Shown: positions 1-8,942, counted from the stretch's first letter. The stretch is 64,000 bases of DNA from Sphingomonas sp. FARSPH (GCF_003355005.1 NZ_CP029985.1:1045001-1109000), one strand, 5' to 3'. Numbers and translations are program-made. The notes: generated by a model from the letters alone, not told the origin.

Positions 1-45
1 ATCGCGATCGTACGCAAGCGGCCGCCCGCCGCCGCCACGGCCTGA
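1..45 (+). CDS. C-terminal tail of a gene entering from the left (partial)
   Basis: The frame starting at base 1 is open for 14 codons and stops at a TGA at 43-45. The tail is short and ends in a basic, Pro/Ala-rich stretch (RKRPPAAATA), which looks like a natural protein end but is too short to name. It converges on the CBS-domain gene, whose stop lies only 5 bases further on. It could also be non-coding. Confidence 0.35.
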   Translation: MAIVRKRPPAAATA

Positions 46-49
46 CACG

Positions 50-475
50 CTATTGCTGGATATAGTCGCGCATCGCCGAAGCCTCCGCCTCGATCCGGTC
101 GATGCGGTATTTGACGAGGTCGCCGATCGACACGAAGCCGATCATCCGCCCGTCCTCGACCACCGGCAGGTGACGAATACGCCGACGCGTCATCAGCGAC
201 AGCGCGTCGATCACGTCGTGGCCGGGCGCGACGCTCTGCACCGGGCTGGTCATCACCTCGCCGAGCGCGCGGTCGAGCACGGCGGTGCCGTCGCGCGCGA
301 CGCCGTGCACCAGGTCGCGCTCGGAAAAGATGCCGGCGACCGTCTCGCCGTCCATCACCGGAACCGCACCGATCCGCCGCTCGGCCAGCAACGCCACCGC
401 ATCGGCAACGCGCGCCGTCGTCGGCAGCGACGCGACCACATCGCTCTTGGTCCGCAGGATTGCCGCAATCGTCAT
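50..475 (-). CDS. CBS-domain pair protein
   Basis: This 141-residue protein is built almost entirely of two tandem CBS motifs, roughly residues 8-60 and 72-130. Such stand-alone pairs bind adenosyl ligands (AMP, ATP, NADH) and act as energy or redox sensors in the cytoplasm. Visible CBS hallmarks are the repeated pattern 'IGAVPVMDGETVAGIFSERD' and 'RIRHLPVVEDGRMIGFVSIGD', each ending in the conserved G-hydrophobic-[SF]-x-x-D strand. The ATG at 475 is preceded by a strong GAGGAGG ribosome site. No partner domain is fused to it. The family assignment is firm; the ligand and biological role are unknown. Confidence 0.9.
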   Translation of the reverse strand: MTIAAILRTKSDVVASLPTTARVADAVALLAERRIGAVPVMDGETVAGIFSERDLVHGVARDGTAVLDRALGEVMTSPVQSVAPGHDVIDALSLMTRRRIRHLPVVEDGRMIGFVSIGDLVKYRIDRIEAEASAMRDYIQQ

Positions 476-562
476 CCTCGCCTCCTCATCTCCGGTCGCC
501 GGTCCGCGCCGGCTGCTTTCCGGTGATTGAGGAAATCACGTTTTGCCGGCACATGCAAAGAC

Positions 563-856
563 ATGGCGAATCCCGGCGACTATCCCGGTCTCGACGATCC
601 GGCACAGGCGGCGCACGCGTGGGCACGGTTCCGCACGATCCTGGCGTGGATGACGCTGGCGGCGGCGACCGCGAGTGCGGCGACGATCGTCGCGCTGGCC
701 TGGGTTGAGGGGCCGCTCCACCTCATCACGATGTTGGCGGTGCTGGGCGGCGTCGGCGGATCGGTGATGATGGCGGGCGCGCTGATGGGGCTGGTGTTCC
801 TCAGCTCGGGCACCGGCCATGACGAGGCGGTCGAACGCTTCGATCGGGAGGATTAG
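563..856 (+). CDS. Small two-helix membrane protein, function unknown
   Basis: A 97-residue protein with a hydrophilic N-terminal 25 residues followed by two hydrophobic segments (about residues 27-48 and 52-80) and a short acidic C-terminal tail (ERFDRED). This suggests an inner-membrane hairpin protein. An upstream in-frame ATG exists at 527, but the ATG at 563 has an AAAG-type ribosome site and begins directly with the polar segment, so it is preferred. The gene stands alone, divergent from the CBS gene and convergent with the DUF4167 gene. I do not recognise a named family. Confidence 0.6.
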   Translation: MANPGDYPGLDDPAQAAHAWARFRTILAWMTLAAATASAATIVALAWVEGPLHLITMLAVLGGVGGSVMMAGALMGLVFLSSGTGHDEAVERFDRED

Positions 857-918
857 GAGGCGTGGAGACTTACCGCAACTGATCCACGTCCGCTGAATCA
901 GCCCCCCAAAACGGAAAA

Positions 919-950
919 GGGCCGGCGCTCCCGCGGGGGGAGGCCGGCCC
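919..950 (-). terminator. Hairpin terminator downstream of DUF4167 gene
   Basis: A perfect 8-bp stem GGGCCGGC (919-926) / GCCGGCCC (943-950) lies between the two convergent genes. Read on the minus strand the stem is followed by CTTTTCCGTTTTGG, a T-rich tract, so it suits termination of the DUF4167 transcript. Confidence 0.65.
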
Positions 951-978
951 ATATCGTCGCCGTATCGGGCGCCAGCGC

Positions 979-1839
979 TTATTCCGCCGCCGGCGCCTCG
1001 ACCGTGCGTGTGGTGCGGCGACGGCGCGGCTTGGGCGCGTCCTCGTCGTTCGCGACCACATCGGTGTTCACCAGGGTCAGCGACGGGGTCAGCGCGGGCG
1101 GCAGGCGATCGGCGTCGACGCCATTGCCTGCGGGTTGCCCCTCCGCCGTCTCGACCTGCGCGTCGCGACGCGGGCGACCGCGGCGGCGCGGCGCGGCGGG
1201 GGCGTCCGCCTCGATCACCGCTTCGCTGCGCGCCTCGGTCGTCTCGCCCTGCGCGAAGGGATCGGAACGGTGCTGGCCCGCGACCTCGACGGGCGGCTGG
1301 TCCGCCGGCGTGTCGCTGCGGCGCGGGCGACGCTCTTCCCAGCTGCGCGCCTGCCGCGGTTCGCCCTCGTTGCCGCGCATCTCGGCGCGCTCGTTGCTGC
1401 GTTCGCGACGGCGCGGCTGGCGATTGTCGTCATAGCCGCGATCGCCCTGCGCCTGACGGACGTCGCCGCCGTCCTGCTCGTTGGCGCGGATCGGTTCGCC
1501 CTCGTCCCCGAAATCGTCGTCGCCGTCGAGGTCGAACGGCTGCTGGCGACGCGGCTGCTGATCCTCGAACCGGCCACGCTGGTCGGCGATCACCCGGAAA
1601 TAATGATCGGCGAACTGCAGATAATATTCGGTGTTGATGCGGTCGCCCTGGCGCTGCGCGTCGGCTGCGAGGTTCTTGTACTTCTCGAGCAGCTGGTTGG
1701 CGTTGCCGCGCGCGCGGCTGTCGATGCGGTTGCCGTTGTCGGAACGCCCCTGACCGCCGCCACCCTGCCGCGGGCCGTTGTTGTTGTTGCCACCACCACC
1801 ACGGCCGCGACGACGACCGTTCTGCCGATTGTTTATCAA
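979..1839 (-). CDS. DUF4167 family RNA-binding-like protein
   Basis: A 286-residue protein whose N-terminus is extremely rich in Arg, Gly and Asn (residues 1-40), followed by a compact helical motif (NANQLLEKYKNLAADAQRQG ... EYYLQFADHYFRVI, about 47-85) that defines DUF4167 in alphaproteobacteria. The rest is a long charged, disordered, Arg/Glu/Asp-rich tail ending in a basic RRRRTTRTV stretch. The composition suggests nucleic-acid binding; the function is not established. The start is a TTG with an AGGA site seven bases upstream; no better ATG or GTG is nearby. It follows hisS-prfA-prmC on the same strand, a setting that hints at a translation-related role. Confidence 0.85.
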   Translation of the reverse strand: MINNRQNGRRRGRGGGGNNNNGPRQGGGGQGRSDNGNRIDSRARGNANQLLEKYKNLAADAQRQGDRINTEYYLQFADHYFRVIADQRGRFEDQQPRRQQPFDLDGDDDFGDEGEPIRANEQDGGDVRQAQGDRGYDDNRQPRRRERSNERAEMRGNEGEPRQARSWEERRPRRSDTPADQPPVEVAGQHRSDPFAQGETTEARSEAVIEADAPAAPRRRGRPRRDAQVETAEGQPAGNGVDADRLPPALTPSLTLVNTDVVANDEDAPKPRRRRTTRTVEAPAAE

Positions 1840-2157
1840 GCTACTGTCCTATGATCCGAGTGTGTGGTCCGTGAAACCAAACTGGCCCAAGCTCCTGCCC
1901 ACCAAGGGGCTTTCCCGACCCGATGGCGCAAACCTCCGGCACCGGCGTCCGGTTCACCGCGACGCGCGGGCCTTGCCAGGGCCACCGAAGCCGGCGGCTG
2001 CCATGACGAAGGATGCGGGCCATCGCCCTGCGATCATTCACGTAACGGTGATGATGCGTGCCCCGTCGCGTCAATAGCGGTCGTGCGGGCGGTCCTACAA
2101 GCGAAATATGCGCGCACTGGCCGTATTGTTCAAGGGGCAGGGTTCTGGGGGCGGAGT
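1840..2157. other. Intergenic gap without recognisable gene
   Basis: This 318-base stretch between prmC and the DUF4167 gene contains no open frame with coding character and no clear hairpin terminator. It presumably holds the leader and promoter of the minus-strand DUF4167 gene, but I could not identify convincing -35/-10 boxes. Confidence 0.5.
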
Positions 2158-2988
2158 TCAAGCCGCCGGGCGCGGCGTCACCAACAAGCAGCGGTCGCGC
2201 CCACCCAGATCGCGGTGCACCGCGCTGTCCAGCCCATGCGCCGCGAACAGCGCCGCCACCGCCGCCGCCTGCATGTGGCCGATCTCCACCGCAGCGCACC
2301 CGCCCGGCGCGATCAGCCGCGGCAGCTGGCCCGCGAGGCTGCGATAATCGTCCAGTCCGTCCGTCCCCGCGAACAGCGCCGATTCCGGTTCGTGCGCGCG
2401 CACCTCGTTGGGCAAGGGCTCGTCGGTGCCGATATAGGGCGGGTTGGCGAGCACCAGGTCGAAGCGCGCCTCGATCGCCGCAGCCCAGTCGCCGCGCACG
2501 AAGGCGGCGCGATCCGCCATGCCCAGCGCCGTCGCATTGGCGCGCGCATAGCCGAGCGCCGCATCGGACCGGTCGATCCCCATCCCCCGCGCCGGCCATG
2601 CGTCGAGCGCGGCGAGCAGCAAGGTGCCCGGGCCCGTCCCGAGGTCGAGCACGCTCGCCGGTGCGCGCCGCGCGAAATGCATGCTTGCCGCGACCAGCAA
2701 TGTCTCGCTGTCCGCGCGCGGCACCAATGTACCGGGGCCCACCATCAGATCGATCGTCCAGAACCCGCGCGTACCGGTGATATAGGCGATCGGTTCGTGC
2801 CGCTCGCGGCGTGCGACGAGATCCAAGAACGACGCCGGCACGTCGCGGTCCATGTCGAGCAGCAGGGCGTTGCGATCGATCCCGAGGGCATGGGCGAGCA
2901 GCAGCTCGGCGTCGAGCCGGGGGGTTTCGGAAAATGTGAACCGGGCTGCCGCATCGGCAAGCGCGGCGCGAAGGGCGGCGACGCTCAC
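2158..2988 (-). CDS. prmC: Peptide chain release factor N5-glutamine methyltransferase
   Basis: PrmC (HemK) methylates the glutamine of the GGQ motif in release factors 1 and 2, using S-adenosylmethionine. The 276-residue protein has the N-terminal helical RF-binding part (1-75), the SAM-binding motif I VLDLGTGPGTLLLA (about 114-127) and the diagnostic NPPY catalytic motif (about 184-187) followed by the conserved EP..AL segment. The start is GTG at 2988 with an AGGAGGAG ribosome site. It lies downstream of its own substrate gene prfA on the same strand, separated only by a palindromic repeat of about 100 bases. Confidence 0.95.
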   Translation of the reverse strand: MSVAALRAALADAAARFTFSETPRLDAELLLAHALGIDRNALLLDMDRDVPASFLDLVARRERHEPIAYITGTRGFWTIDLMVGPGTLVPRADSETLLVAASMHFARRAPASVLDLGTGPGTLLLAALDAWPARGMGIDRSDAALGYARANATALGMADRAAFVRGDWAAAIEARFDLVLANPPYIGTDEPLPNEVRAHEPESALFAGTDGLDDYRSLAGQLPRLIAPGGCAAVEIGHMQAAAVAALFAAHGLDSAVHRDLGGRDRCLLVTPRPAA

Positions 2989-3001
2989 CCCGCTCCTCCT
3001 T

Positions 3002-3100
3002 CGTCATTCCCGCGAAGGCGGGAATCCAGACGCGCTTTCATCACAACTCTGTGGCGGGTGTCAGCGCTTCTGGGTCCCCGCCTCCGCGGGGATGACGAAT
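3002..3100. repeat. REP-like palindromic element between prfA and prmC
   Basis: Two imperfectly complementary ends enclose a short core: the left end reads GTCATTCCCGCGAAGGCGGG and the right end CCCCGCCTCCGCGGGGATGAC. Each end also has its own small hairpin. This layout is typical of bacterial interspersed palindromic repeats and would form a long stem in the prfA-prmC transcript. Confidence 0.7.
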
Positions 3101-3132
3101 AAGGGTGGGCGGATCGAGGCCCGTCCACAGCC

Positions 3133-4209
3133 TCACCCATCCAGCGCCGCCAGCCGCTCCGCCTCGTCCTCGGCGATCAGCGCGCCGATCAGCTCGTCCA
3201 TCTCGCCTTCCAGGATTTCCGGCAGGCGATGCAGCGTCAGGTTGATGCGGTGATCGGTCACGCGCCCCTGCGGGAAATTGTACGTGCGGATACGTTCGGA
3301 CCGGTCGCCCGATCCGACCATCGCCTTGCGCGTCCCCGATCGCTCCGCCGCCAGCCGCTCGCGCTCCGCCTCGTACAGGCGGGTGCGCAGCACCTTCAGC
3401 GCCTTGGCCTTGTTCTTGTGCTGCGATTTCTCGTCCTGCTGGATGACGACGAGGCCGGTGGGCAGATGGGTGATGCGCACCGCGCTGTCGGTGGTGTTGA
3501 CCGACTGGCCACCGGGACCGGACGAGCGATAGACGTCGATGCGCAGGTCCTTCGCCTCGTCGATCTGGACGTCGACGTCCTCCGCCTCGGGCAGCACCGC
3601 GACCGTCGCGGCGGAGGTGTGGATGCGCCCGCCGTTTTCCGTCGCGGGTACGCGCTGGACGCGGTGGACACCGCTTTCGAACTTGAGCTTGGCGAACACG
3701 CCCTGCCCGGTGACGGAGGCGACCACTTCCTTGTATCCGCCCGCGTCCGAACTGCTCGCGGAGATCAGCTCGACGCGCCAGCCCTGCGCCTCCGCATAAC
3801 GCTGGTACATGCGGAACAGGTCGCCCGCGAACAGCGCCGCCTCGTCGCCGCCGGTGCCTGCGCGAATTTCCAGCATCGCGGCGCGGCTGTCGGCGGCATC
3901 GCGCGGCAGCAGCGCGAGCGCGAGGCTGCGGTCCGCCGTCTCCAGCGCGCTCTTGTTGGCGTGCAGCTCCTCGGCCGCGAGCGCGCGCAGCTCCTCGTCG
4001 CCGTCCTCCGCCATGAAGGCGAGGCTGTTCGCCTCCTGCCGCAGCCGCCGGACCTCTGCCGCCGCACGCGCGACGGGTTCCAGCTCGGCATATTCCTTCG
4101 AAACCTGCACGAACCGGTCCGACGGCAGGTCGCCCGTCGCCATCAGCGCCTGCAACTCGTCCCGCCGCGCCTCGATCTGCGCGATCCGTTCGGGAGAAAT
4201 GGTGGTCAT
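3133..4209 (-). CDS. prfA: Peptide chain release factor 1
   Basis: RF1 recognises UAA and UAG stop codons and triggers peptidyl-tRNA hydrolysis on the ribosome. The 358-residue length is standard. The stop-codon recognition tripeptide PAT is at 188-190 and the catalytic GGQ at 233-235 within GPGGQSVNTTDSAVRITH. The PAT tripeptide (rather than RF2's SPF) identifies RF1. The ATG at 4209 overlaps the hisS stop by four bases (ATGA), so the two are translationally coupled. Confidence 0.97.
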   Translation of the reverse strand: MTTISPERIAQIEARRDELQALMATGDLPSDRFVQVSKEYAELEPVARAAAEVRRLRQEANSLAFMAEDGDEELRALAAEELHANKSALETADRSLALALLPRDAADSRAAMLEIRAGTGGDEAALFAGDLFRMYQRYAEAQGWRVELISASSSDAGGYKEVVASVTGQGVFAKLKFESGVHRVQRVPATENGGRIHTSAATVAVLPEAEDVDVQIDEAKDLRIDVYRSSGPGGQSVNTTDSAVRITHLPTGLVVIQQDEKSQHKNKAKALKVLRTRLYEAERERLAAERSGTRKAMVGSGDRSERIRTYNFPQGRVTDHRINLTLHRLPEILEGEMDELIGALIAEDEAERLAALDG

Positions 4210-5474
4210 TGAGGGGGAACCCCCTCCCCCTCGAATGACCCTAAAATCGGAAGCAGCTGCTCGCGGACATATTCGTCTCTATCAAACCGTTCGCTTAGCT
4301 GCTGCAAGTAAAAACGGCCCGCACCCGCCTTCACAAAGAGAACGCCGTCAAGGTTGCGCTTTCTAGCCGCCTCCACCTGCCTCTTAGCATTGCCTCTAAA
4401 GGATCGATCCGTAGTGATTCCGCCGTCACGAAGTAAGCGGGCGACACGGGTTGCCTCTCGCTCCAAATCAGGATTGTCAGCCACGACTGCGATGCTGATC
4501 GTCGGCTGCTCAACCGACTCCAACAGCATCGCCAGCCGCTCGACGCCCGCCGCCCAGCCGACGCCCGGCGTCGGCGGGCCGCCCAGGCTCTCGACCAGCC
4601 CGTCATAGCGCCCGCCGGCCAGCACCGTGCCCTGCGCGCCCAATCGATCCGTCACGAACTCGAACCCGGTGTGGCGGTAATAATCAAGGCCGCGCACCAG
4701 CCGCGGATTGCGCGTCCACGTGACCCCCGCCGCGTCCAGCCCTGCGGTCACCGCGTCGAAGAAGGCGCGCGCCTCGTCGGTCAGAAAGGCGTCGATGTCG
4801 GGCGCACTGTCGGCGACCGGCCGGTCGCGCGGGTCCTTCGAATCGAGGATGCGCATCGGGTTCTTTTCAAGCCGGATCAGGCTGTCTTCCGACAGCTGCC
4901 CACGATGCGCCTCGAAATGCGCGACCAGCGCCGCCCGCCAGGCGTCGCGCGTCTCGGCGTCGCCCAGCGTATTGAGCTGCAACGTCACGCCATCCGCGAT
5001 CCCCAGCTCGCGCAGCAACTGGTCCGCCATCACCAGCAGCTCGACGTCCGCCGCGGGCTCCGCCGCGCCCAGGATCTCGGCGTCGATCTGATGGAACTGG
5101 CGATACCGCCCCTTCTGCGGCCGCTCGTAGCGGAACACCGCGCCGCTCGTCGCGAGCTTCAGCGGCGCGTATTGCTGCCACCCCTCGGTCAGGAACGCGC
5201 GCGCGATGCCGGCGGTGAATTCGGGCCGAAGCGTCAGCGAATCGCCGCCGCGGTCGGGGAAGGTGTACATCTCCTTCGACACGACGTCGGTCGTCTCGCC
5301 GATCGAGCGGGCGAAGACCGCCGTATCCTCGAACACCGGCACCTCGACGCGGCCGAAGCAATAGAGGCGCCGGACGCGGTCGAACGTGTCGAGCACGTGC
5401 CCGAACCGCCGCTGTTCGTCGCCGAAGATATCCTGGGTGCCGCGCACCCGGCGCGGAGTTTCGATACGGGCCAT
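4206..5474 (-). CDS. hisS: Histidine-tRNA ligase
   Basis: A class II aminoacyl-tRNA synthetase that charges tRNA-His. The 422-residue protein shows the N-terminal PRRVRGTQDIFG segment, motif 2 with FRYERPQKGRYRQFHQ (about 113-128), the histidine-binding LVRGLDYYRHTGFEF (about 259-273), motif 3 GVGWAAGVERLAML, and a C-terminal anticodon-binding domain from about residue 325. The DNA for that last domain (4225-4500) is much lower in GC than the rest of the gene, with a sharp boundary near 4500 (see findings). First gene of a minus-strand operon with prfA. Divergent from the DUF1345 gene across 49 bases. Confidence 0.97.
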   Translation of the reverse strand: MARIETPRRVRGTQDIFGDEQRRFGHVLDTFDRVRRLYCFGRVEVPVFEDTAVFARSIGETTDVVSKEMYTFPDRGGDSLTLRPEFTAGIARAFLTEGWQQYAPLKLATSGAVFRYERPQKGRYRQFHQIDAEILGAAEPAADVELLVMADQLLRELGIADGVTLQLNTLGDAETRDAWRAALVAHFEAHRGQLSEDSLIRLEKNPMRILDSKDPRDRPVADSAPDIDAFLTDEARAFFDAVTAGLDAAGVTWTRNPRLVRGLDYYRHTGFEFVTDRLGAQGTVLAGGRYDGLVESLGGPPTPGVGWAAGVERLAMLLESVEQPTISIAVVADNPDLEREATRVARLLRDGGITTDRSFRGNAKRQVEAARKRNLDGVLFVKAGAGRFYLQQLSERFDRDEYVREQLLPILGSFEGEGVPPQ

Positions 5475-5523
5475 GATCGACGGGTATCTAGGCGAGGACG
5501 TCTGGAAGCGCTAGCGCTGCGGC

Positions 5524-6180
5524 ATGACCGAAAAACAGCGCTGGTGGGGTATCGGGAACCGGCTGGCGCCGCCGCGCTTCGCTCTGTTCGCGCTGCTGTT
5601 CGTCGTCGGGATGGTGCCGCTGATCCACGTCCTCGGCAAGGCGCGCGGGATCATGGGTGCGTTCGACATCGCGAGCGCGGTGTTCCTCGTCTCGCTGATC
5701 CCGCTGTTCCGGCGCGGCAATGCGGATCACATGCGCCGCGCGGCGCGCGACAATGACGCGAACCGCGCCGTGCTGCTCGGCATCGTCGGCGCGACGATGC
5801 TCGTCATCCTCGTCGCGGTCGCCGACGAGCTCAAGGGCAAGAACGACAGCATCGCGGTGACGATCGTCATCGTCACGCTCGCGCTCGCCTGGCTCTTCTC
5901 CAACATGGTCTATGCGCTGCACTATGCGCACCTGTTCTACAGCGCGGGCGAGGACGGCAAGGATGCGGGCGGCGTCGACATCCCGCACTGCGACCAGCCC
6001 GATTACTGGGACTTCCTCTATTTCAGCTACACGCTGGGCATGACGTTCCAGACGTCGGACGTGCAGATCACCACGCGCCGGATGCGCCGTGTCGCGATCG
6101 GCCAGTGCCTCGCCGCCTTCGTGTTCAACCTCGGCGTCATCGCCTTCACGATCAACGTGCTCGGCGGCGGGGGTAACTGA
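5524..6180 (+). CDS. DUF1345 family integral membrane protein
   Basis: A 218-residue inner-membrane protein with about five hydrophobic segments (residues 19-38, 46-62, 84-101, 113-131 and 192-213). The segment YWDFLYFSYTLGMTFQTSDV (about 161-180) is the signature of DUF1345, sometimes likened to a K+ channel pore region. Function is not established. It is transcribed divergently from hisS and followed by a palindromic repeat, so it appears monocistronic. Confidence 0.85.
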   Translation: MTEKQRWWGIGNRLAPPRFALFALLFVVGMVPLIHVLGKARGIMGAFDIASAVFLVSLIPLFRRGNADHMRRAARDNDANRAVLLGIVGATMLVILVAVADELKGKNDSIAVTIVIVTLALAWLFSNMVYALHYAHLFYSAGEDGKDAGGVDIPHCDQPDYWDFLYFSYTLGMTFQTSDVQITTRRMRRVAIGQCLAAFVFNLGVIAFTINVLGGGGN

Positions 6181-6188
6181 TCCGCCAA

Positions 6189-6327
6189 TCCTCCCCTGCT
6201 TTTGCAGGGGAGGGGGACCGCGCCCGCCAGGGCGTGGTGGAGGGGCAGCCGCAGGCGGCATCGTGCAAGGCTGCCCCTCCACCACTCGCTGCGCGAGCGG
6301 TCCCCCTCCCCGCTTCGCGGGGAGGAA
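6189..6327. repeat. Family A intergenic repeat, copy 1
   Basis: The element begins with the hairpin CCTCCCCTGCTTTTGCAGGG and ends with the hairpin CCCCGCTTCGCGGGGAGG. Between them, GGTGGAGGGGCAGCC pairs with GGCTGCCCCTCCACC across a variable core. A second copy at 8952-9091 has the two terminal hairpins in the opposite order, so the two copies are inverted relative to each other. Confidence 0.8.
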
Positions 6328-6411
6328 TGGGAAGAAGGCCCAAGGGACTGGACGGCTGACGTTTCCCTTGCCTAACATCGCGGCCATCTTCTTCAGCCGC
6401 AAAGGCCTTTC

Positions 6412-8331
6412 ATGCACGCCAAGCTCTTCGTCGCCACCCTGCTCGCGTCCGCCGTATCCCTGCCTGCGCTAGCGCAGGTTCCCGCCGGCAATTCCGCACC
6501 GCAGCCGGTGCCGTTCCTCGACACCGTCCCCGCCGCCGTCGACACGCCCTATCCGGGCACGATCAAGCTCGACGTCGATGCGACCGACACGGAACGCGGC
6601 ATCTTCCGGGTCAAGGAGACGATCCCGGTCGCAAAGAGCGGGCCGATGGCGCTGCTCTATCCGAAATGGCTGCCCGGCAATCACGCGCCGCGCGGCGAGA
6701 TCGAGAAGCTCGCCGGCCTCGTCATCCGCGCGAACGGCAAGCCGGTGCCGTGGACGCGCGATACCGTCGACGTCTACGCCTTCCACATCGACGTGCCCGC
6801 CGGCGCGAAGACGCTGGATGTCGAGTTCCAGTTCATCTCCGCGACGCAGGGCAACCAGGGCCGCATCGTCGCGACGCCCAGCCTCATCAGCCTCCAGCCC
6901 AATTCGGTCAGCCTCTATCCGGCCGGCTATTACACCCGCCAGATCCCGATCCAGATGACCGCGCGCTTCCCCGCCGGCTGGACCGCGGCGGGTGCGGTGC
7001 CGTCGAACGCCACCGGCTCGACCTACGCCTATCAGACGACGAATTACGAGGTCCTCGTCGATTCGCCCGTCCTCGCCGGCCGCTACGGCAAAACGTGGCC
7101 GCTGTCGGACCGGGTCAACCTCAACGTCTTCGCCGATTCACCCGACCTCCTCGCCGCCAAGCCCGAACAGATCGACGCGCACAAGCGCCTTGTCGACCAG
7201 GCGGTGAAGACCTTCGGCGCGCAGCATTACGACCATTACGAATTCCTGGTCTCGCTCAGCGACCAGCTCGGCGGCATCGGGCTGGAGCATCACCGCTCGT
7301 CGGAAGACGGCACGGCCAAGACCTATTTCACCGAATGGGATACGAACGTCGCCGCGCGCAACCTGTTGCCGCATGAATTCACGCACAGCTGGGACGGCAA
7401 GTTCCGCCGCGGCGCCGATCTGTGGACGCCCGACTATCGTACGCCGATGCGCAATTCGCTGCTGTGGGTGTACGAAGGGCAGACGCAATTCTGGGGCTAT
7501 GTGCTCCAGGCGCGCTCGGGCCTCGTCAGCAAGCAGGACACGCTCGATGCCTATGCGTCGATCGCCGGCTCCTACGCGCTCGCGCCGGGTCGCCAGTGGC
7601 GCGACCTCGTCGACACGACCAACGATCCCGTCATCTCCGCGCGCCGGCCCAAGGGCTGGACCAGCTGGCAGCGCAGCGAGGATTATTACAACGAGGGCCT
7701 GATGGTGTGGATGGAGGTCGACGCGATGCTGCGGCAGAAGTCCGGCGGCACCAAGTCGATCGACGATTTCGCCAAGGCTTTCTTCGGCATCCGCGACGGC
7801 GACTGGGGCGAGGTGACGTACACGTTCGACGACGTTGCCAAGACGCTGAACGGCATCGTCCCTTACGACTGGGCGGGCTTCCTCAACCAGCGGCTGACCG
7901 AGACGGGCAAGCCCGCGCCGGTCGACGGCTTCGCGATGAACGGCTACAAGCTCGTCTACGGCGACACGCCGACGAAGTATTTCAGCAGCCTAGAAAAGAC
8001 GCGCGGCACCGACGTCACCTATTCGATCGGCCTCAACGTCGGGCCGGACGGCGCGGTCAACGGCGTCATCTGGGATTCGCCCGCGTTCAAGGCGGGGCTG
8101 GACGTCGGCACGCAGATCCAGGCGGTGAACGGTGAGGCATATTCCGGCGACAAGCTGAAGGCCGCGATCCTCGCCGCCAAGACGTCGAAGGAGCCGATCC
8201 GCCTGCTCGTCAAGAACGGGCCGCGCTTCCGCGACGTCGCCATCGACTATCACGGCGGTCCTCGCTATCCGCGCCTCGAGAAGGTCGGGACCGGCGATGG
8301 CGGTCTCGATCGCCTTCTCGCCCCGCGGTGA
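6412..8331 (+). CDS. Secreted M61 family metallopeptidase with PDZ domain
   Basis: M61 (glycyl aminopeptidase-like) zinc proteases remove N-terminal residues, probably in the periplasm. The 639-residue protein has a Sec signal peptide ending near AQ (residue 21-22), an N-terminal beta domain, the zinc motif HEFTH at 321-325 followed by WDGKFRRGADLWTPDY, a downstream VYEGQTQFWG that supplies the third ligand Glu, and a C-terminal PDZ domain (about 545-610, with GLDVGTQIQAVNGE). Length and order match the family. It reads toward ppa with a 29-base gap, and the pair is bracketed by inverted family A repeats. Confidence 0.93.
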   Translation: MHAKLFVATLLASAVSLPALAQVPAGNSAPQPVPFLDTVPAAVDTPYPGTIKLDVDATDTERGIFRVKETIPVAKSGPMALLYPKWLPGNHAPRGEIEKLAGLVIRANGKPVPWTRDTVDVYAFHIDVPAGAKTLDVEFQFISATQGNQGRIVATPSLISLQPNSVSLYPAGYYTRQIPIQMTARFPAGWTAAGAVPSNATGSTYAYQTTNYEVLVDSPVLAGRYGKTWPLSDRVNLNVFADSPDLLAAKPEQIDAHKRLVDQAVKTFGAQHYDHYEFLVSLSDQLGGIGLEHHRSSEDGTAKTYFTEWDTNVAARNLLPHEFTHSWDGKFRRGADLWTPDYRTPMRNSLLWVYEGQTQFWGYVLQARSGLVSKQDTLDAYASIAGSYALAPGRQWRDLVDTTNDPVISARRPKGWTSWQRSEDYYNEGLMVWMEVDAMLRQKSGGTKSIDDFAKAFFGIRDGDWGEVTYTFDDVAKTLNGIVPYDWAGFLNQRLTETGKPAPVDGFAMNGYKLVYGDTPTKYFSSLEKTRGTDVTYSIGLNVGPDGAVNGVIWDSPAFKAGLDVGTQIQAVNGEAYSGDKLKAAILAAKTSKEPIRLLVKNGPRFRDVAIDYHGGPRYPRLEKVGTGDGGLDRLLAPR

Positions 8332-8360
8332 GCGGCGGCTGGTCTTGATAAGGGAATAGC

Positions 8361-8942
8361 ATGCGCATCGATCTGATTCCGGTCGGCAAGTCGCCGCCCG
8401 ACGACCTCAACGTCATCATCGAGGTGCCGACCGGCGGCGAGCCCGTGAAATACGAGTTCGACAAGGCGAGCGGAGCGTTGTTCGTCGACCGAATCCTACA
8501 CACGCCGATGCGCTATCCGGCGAACTACGGCTTCGTGCCGCACACGCTGTCGCCCGACGGCGATCCGCTCGACGCGCTCGTCATCGCGCGCTCGCCGTTC
8601 ATCCCGGGCTGCGTCGTGCGTGCGCGTCCGATCGCGGTCCTCAACCTCGAGGACGAGGCCGGCGGCGACGAGAAGCTCGTCTGCGTCCCCGTCGACGGCG
8701 TCTTCCCTTATTATTCGAACGTCGGCGAGCGCGCCGACGTGCCGGAGATCGTCTTCGAGCAGATCGAACACTTCTTCACCCACTACAAGGATCTGGAAAA
8801 GAAGAAGTGGGTGCGCGTCGGCACCTGGGGCGACGCCGCCGAGGCGCGCCGCATCACGCTGGAGGCGATCGAACGCTACGATGCCGCCAAGGCCAAGGGC
8901 GAAGAACCGCACGACCACGACGTCCCCGGCCGCGAGGGCTGA
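8361..8942 (+). CDS. ppa: Inorganic pyrophosphatase (family I)
   Basis: Hydrolyses pyrophosphate to two phosphates in the cytoplasm, pulling biosynthetic reactions forward. The 193-residue length is that of bacterial family I enzymes. The signature DGDPLDALV (metal-binding aspartates) is at about 66-74, preceded by the substrate-binding YPANYGFVPHTL, and a second acidic cluster follows. The ATG at 8361 lies after GATAAGGGAATAGC, a reasonable ribosome site. Confidence 0.96.
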   Translation: MRIDLIPVGKSPPDDLNVIIEVPTGGEPVKYEFDKASGALFVDRILHTPMRYPANYGFVPHTLSPDGDPLDALVIARSPFIPGCVVRARPIAVLNLEDEAGGDEKLVCVPVDGVFPYYSNVGERADVPEIVFEQIEHFFTHYKDLEKKKWVRVGTWGDAAEARRITLEAIERYDAAKAKGEEPHDHDVPGREG

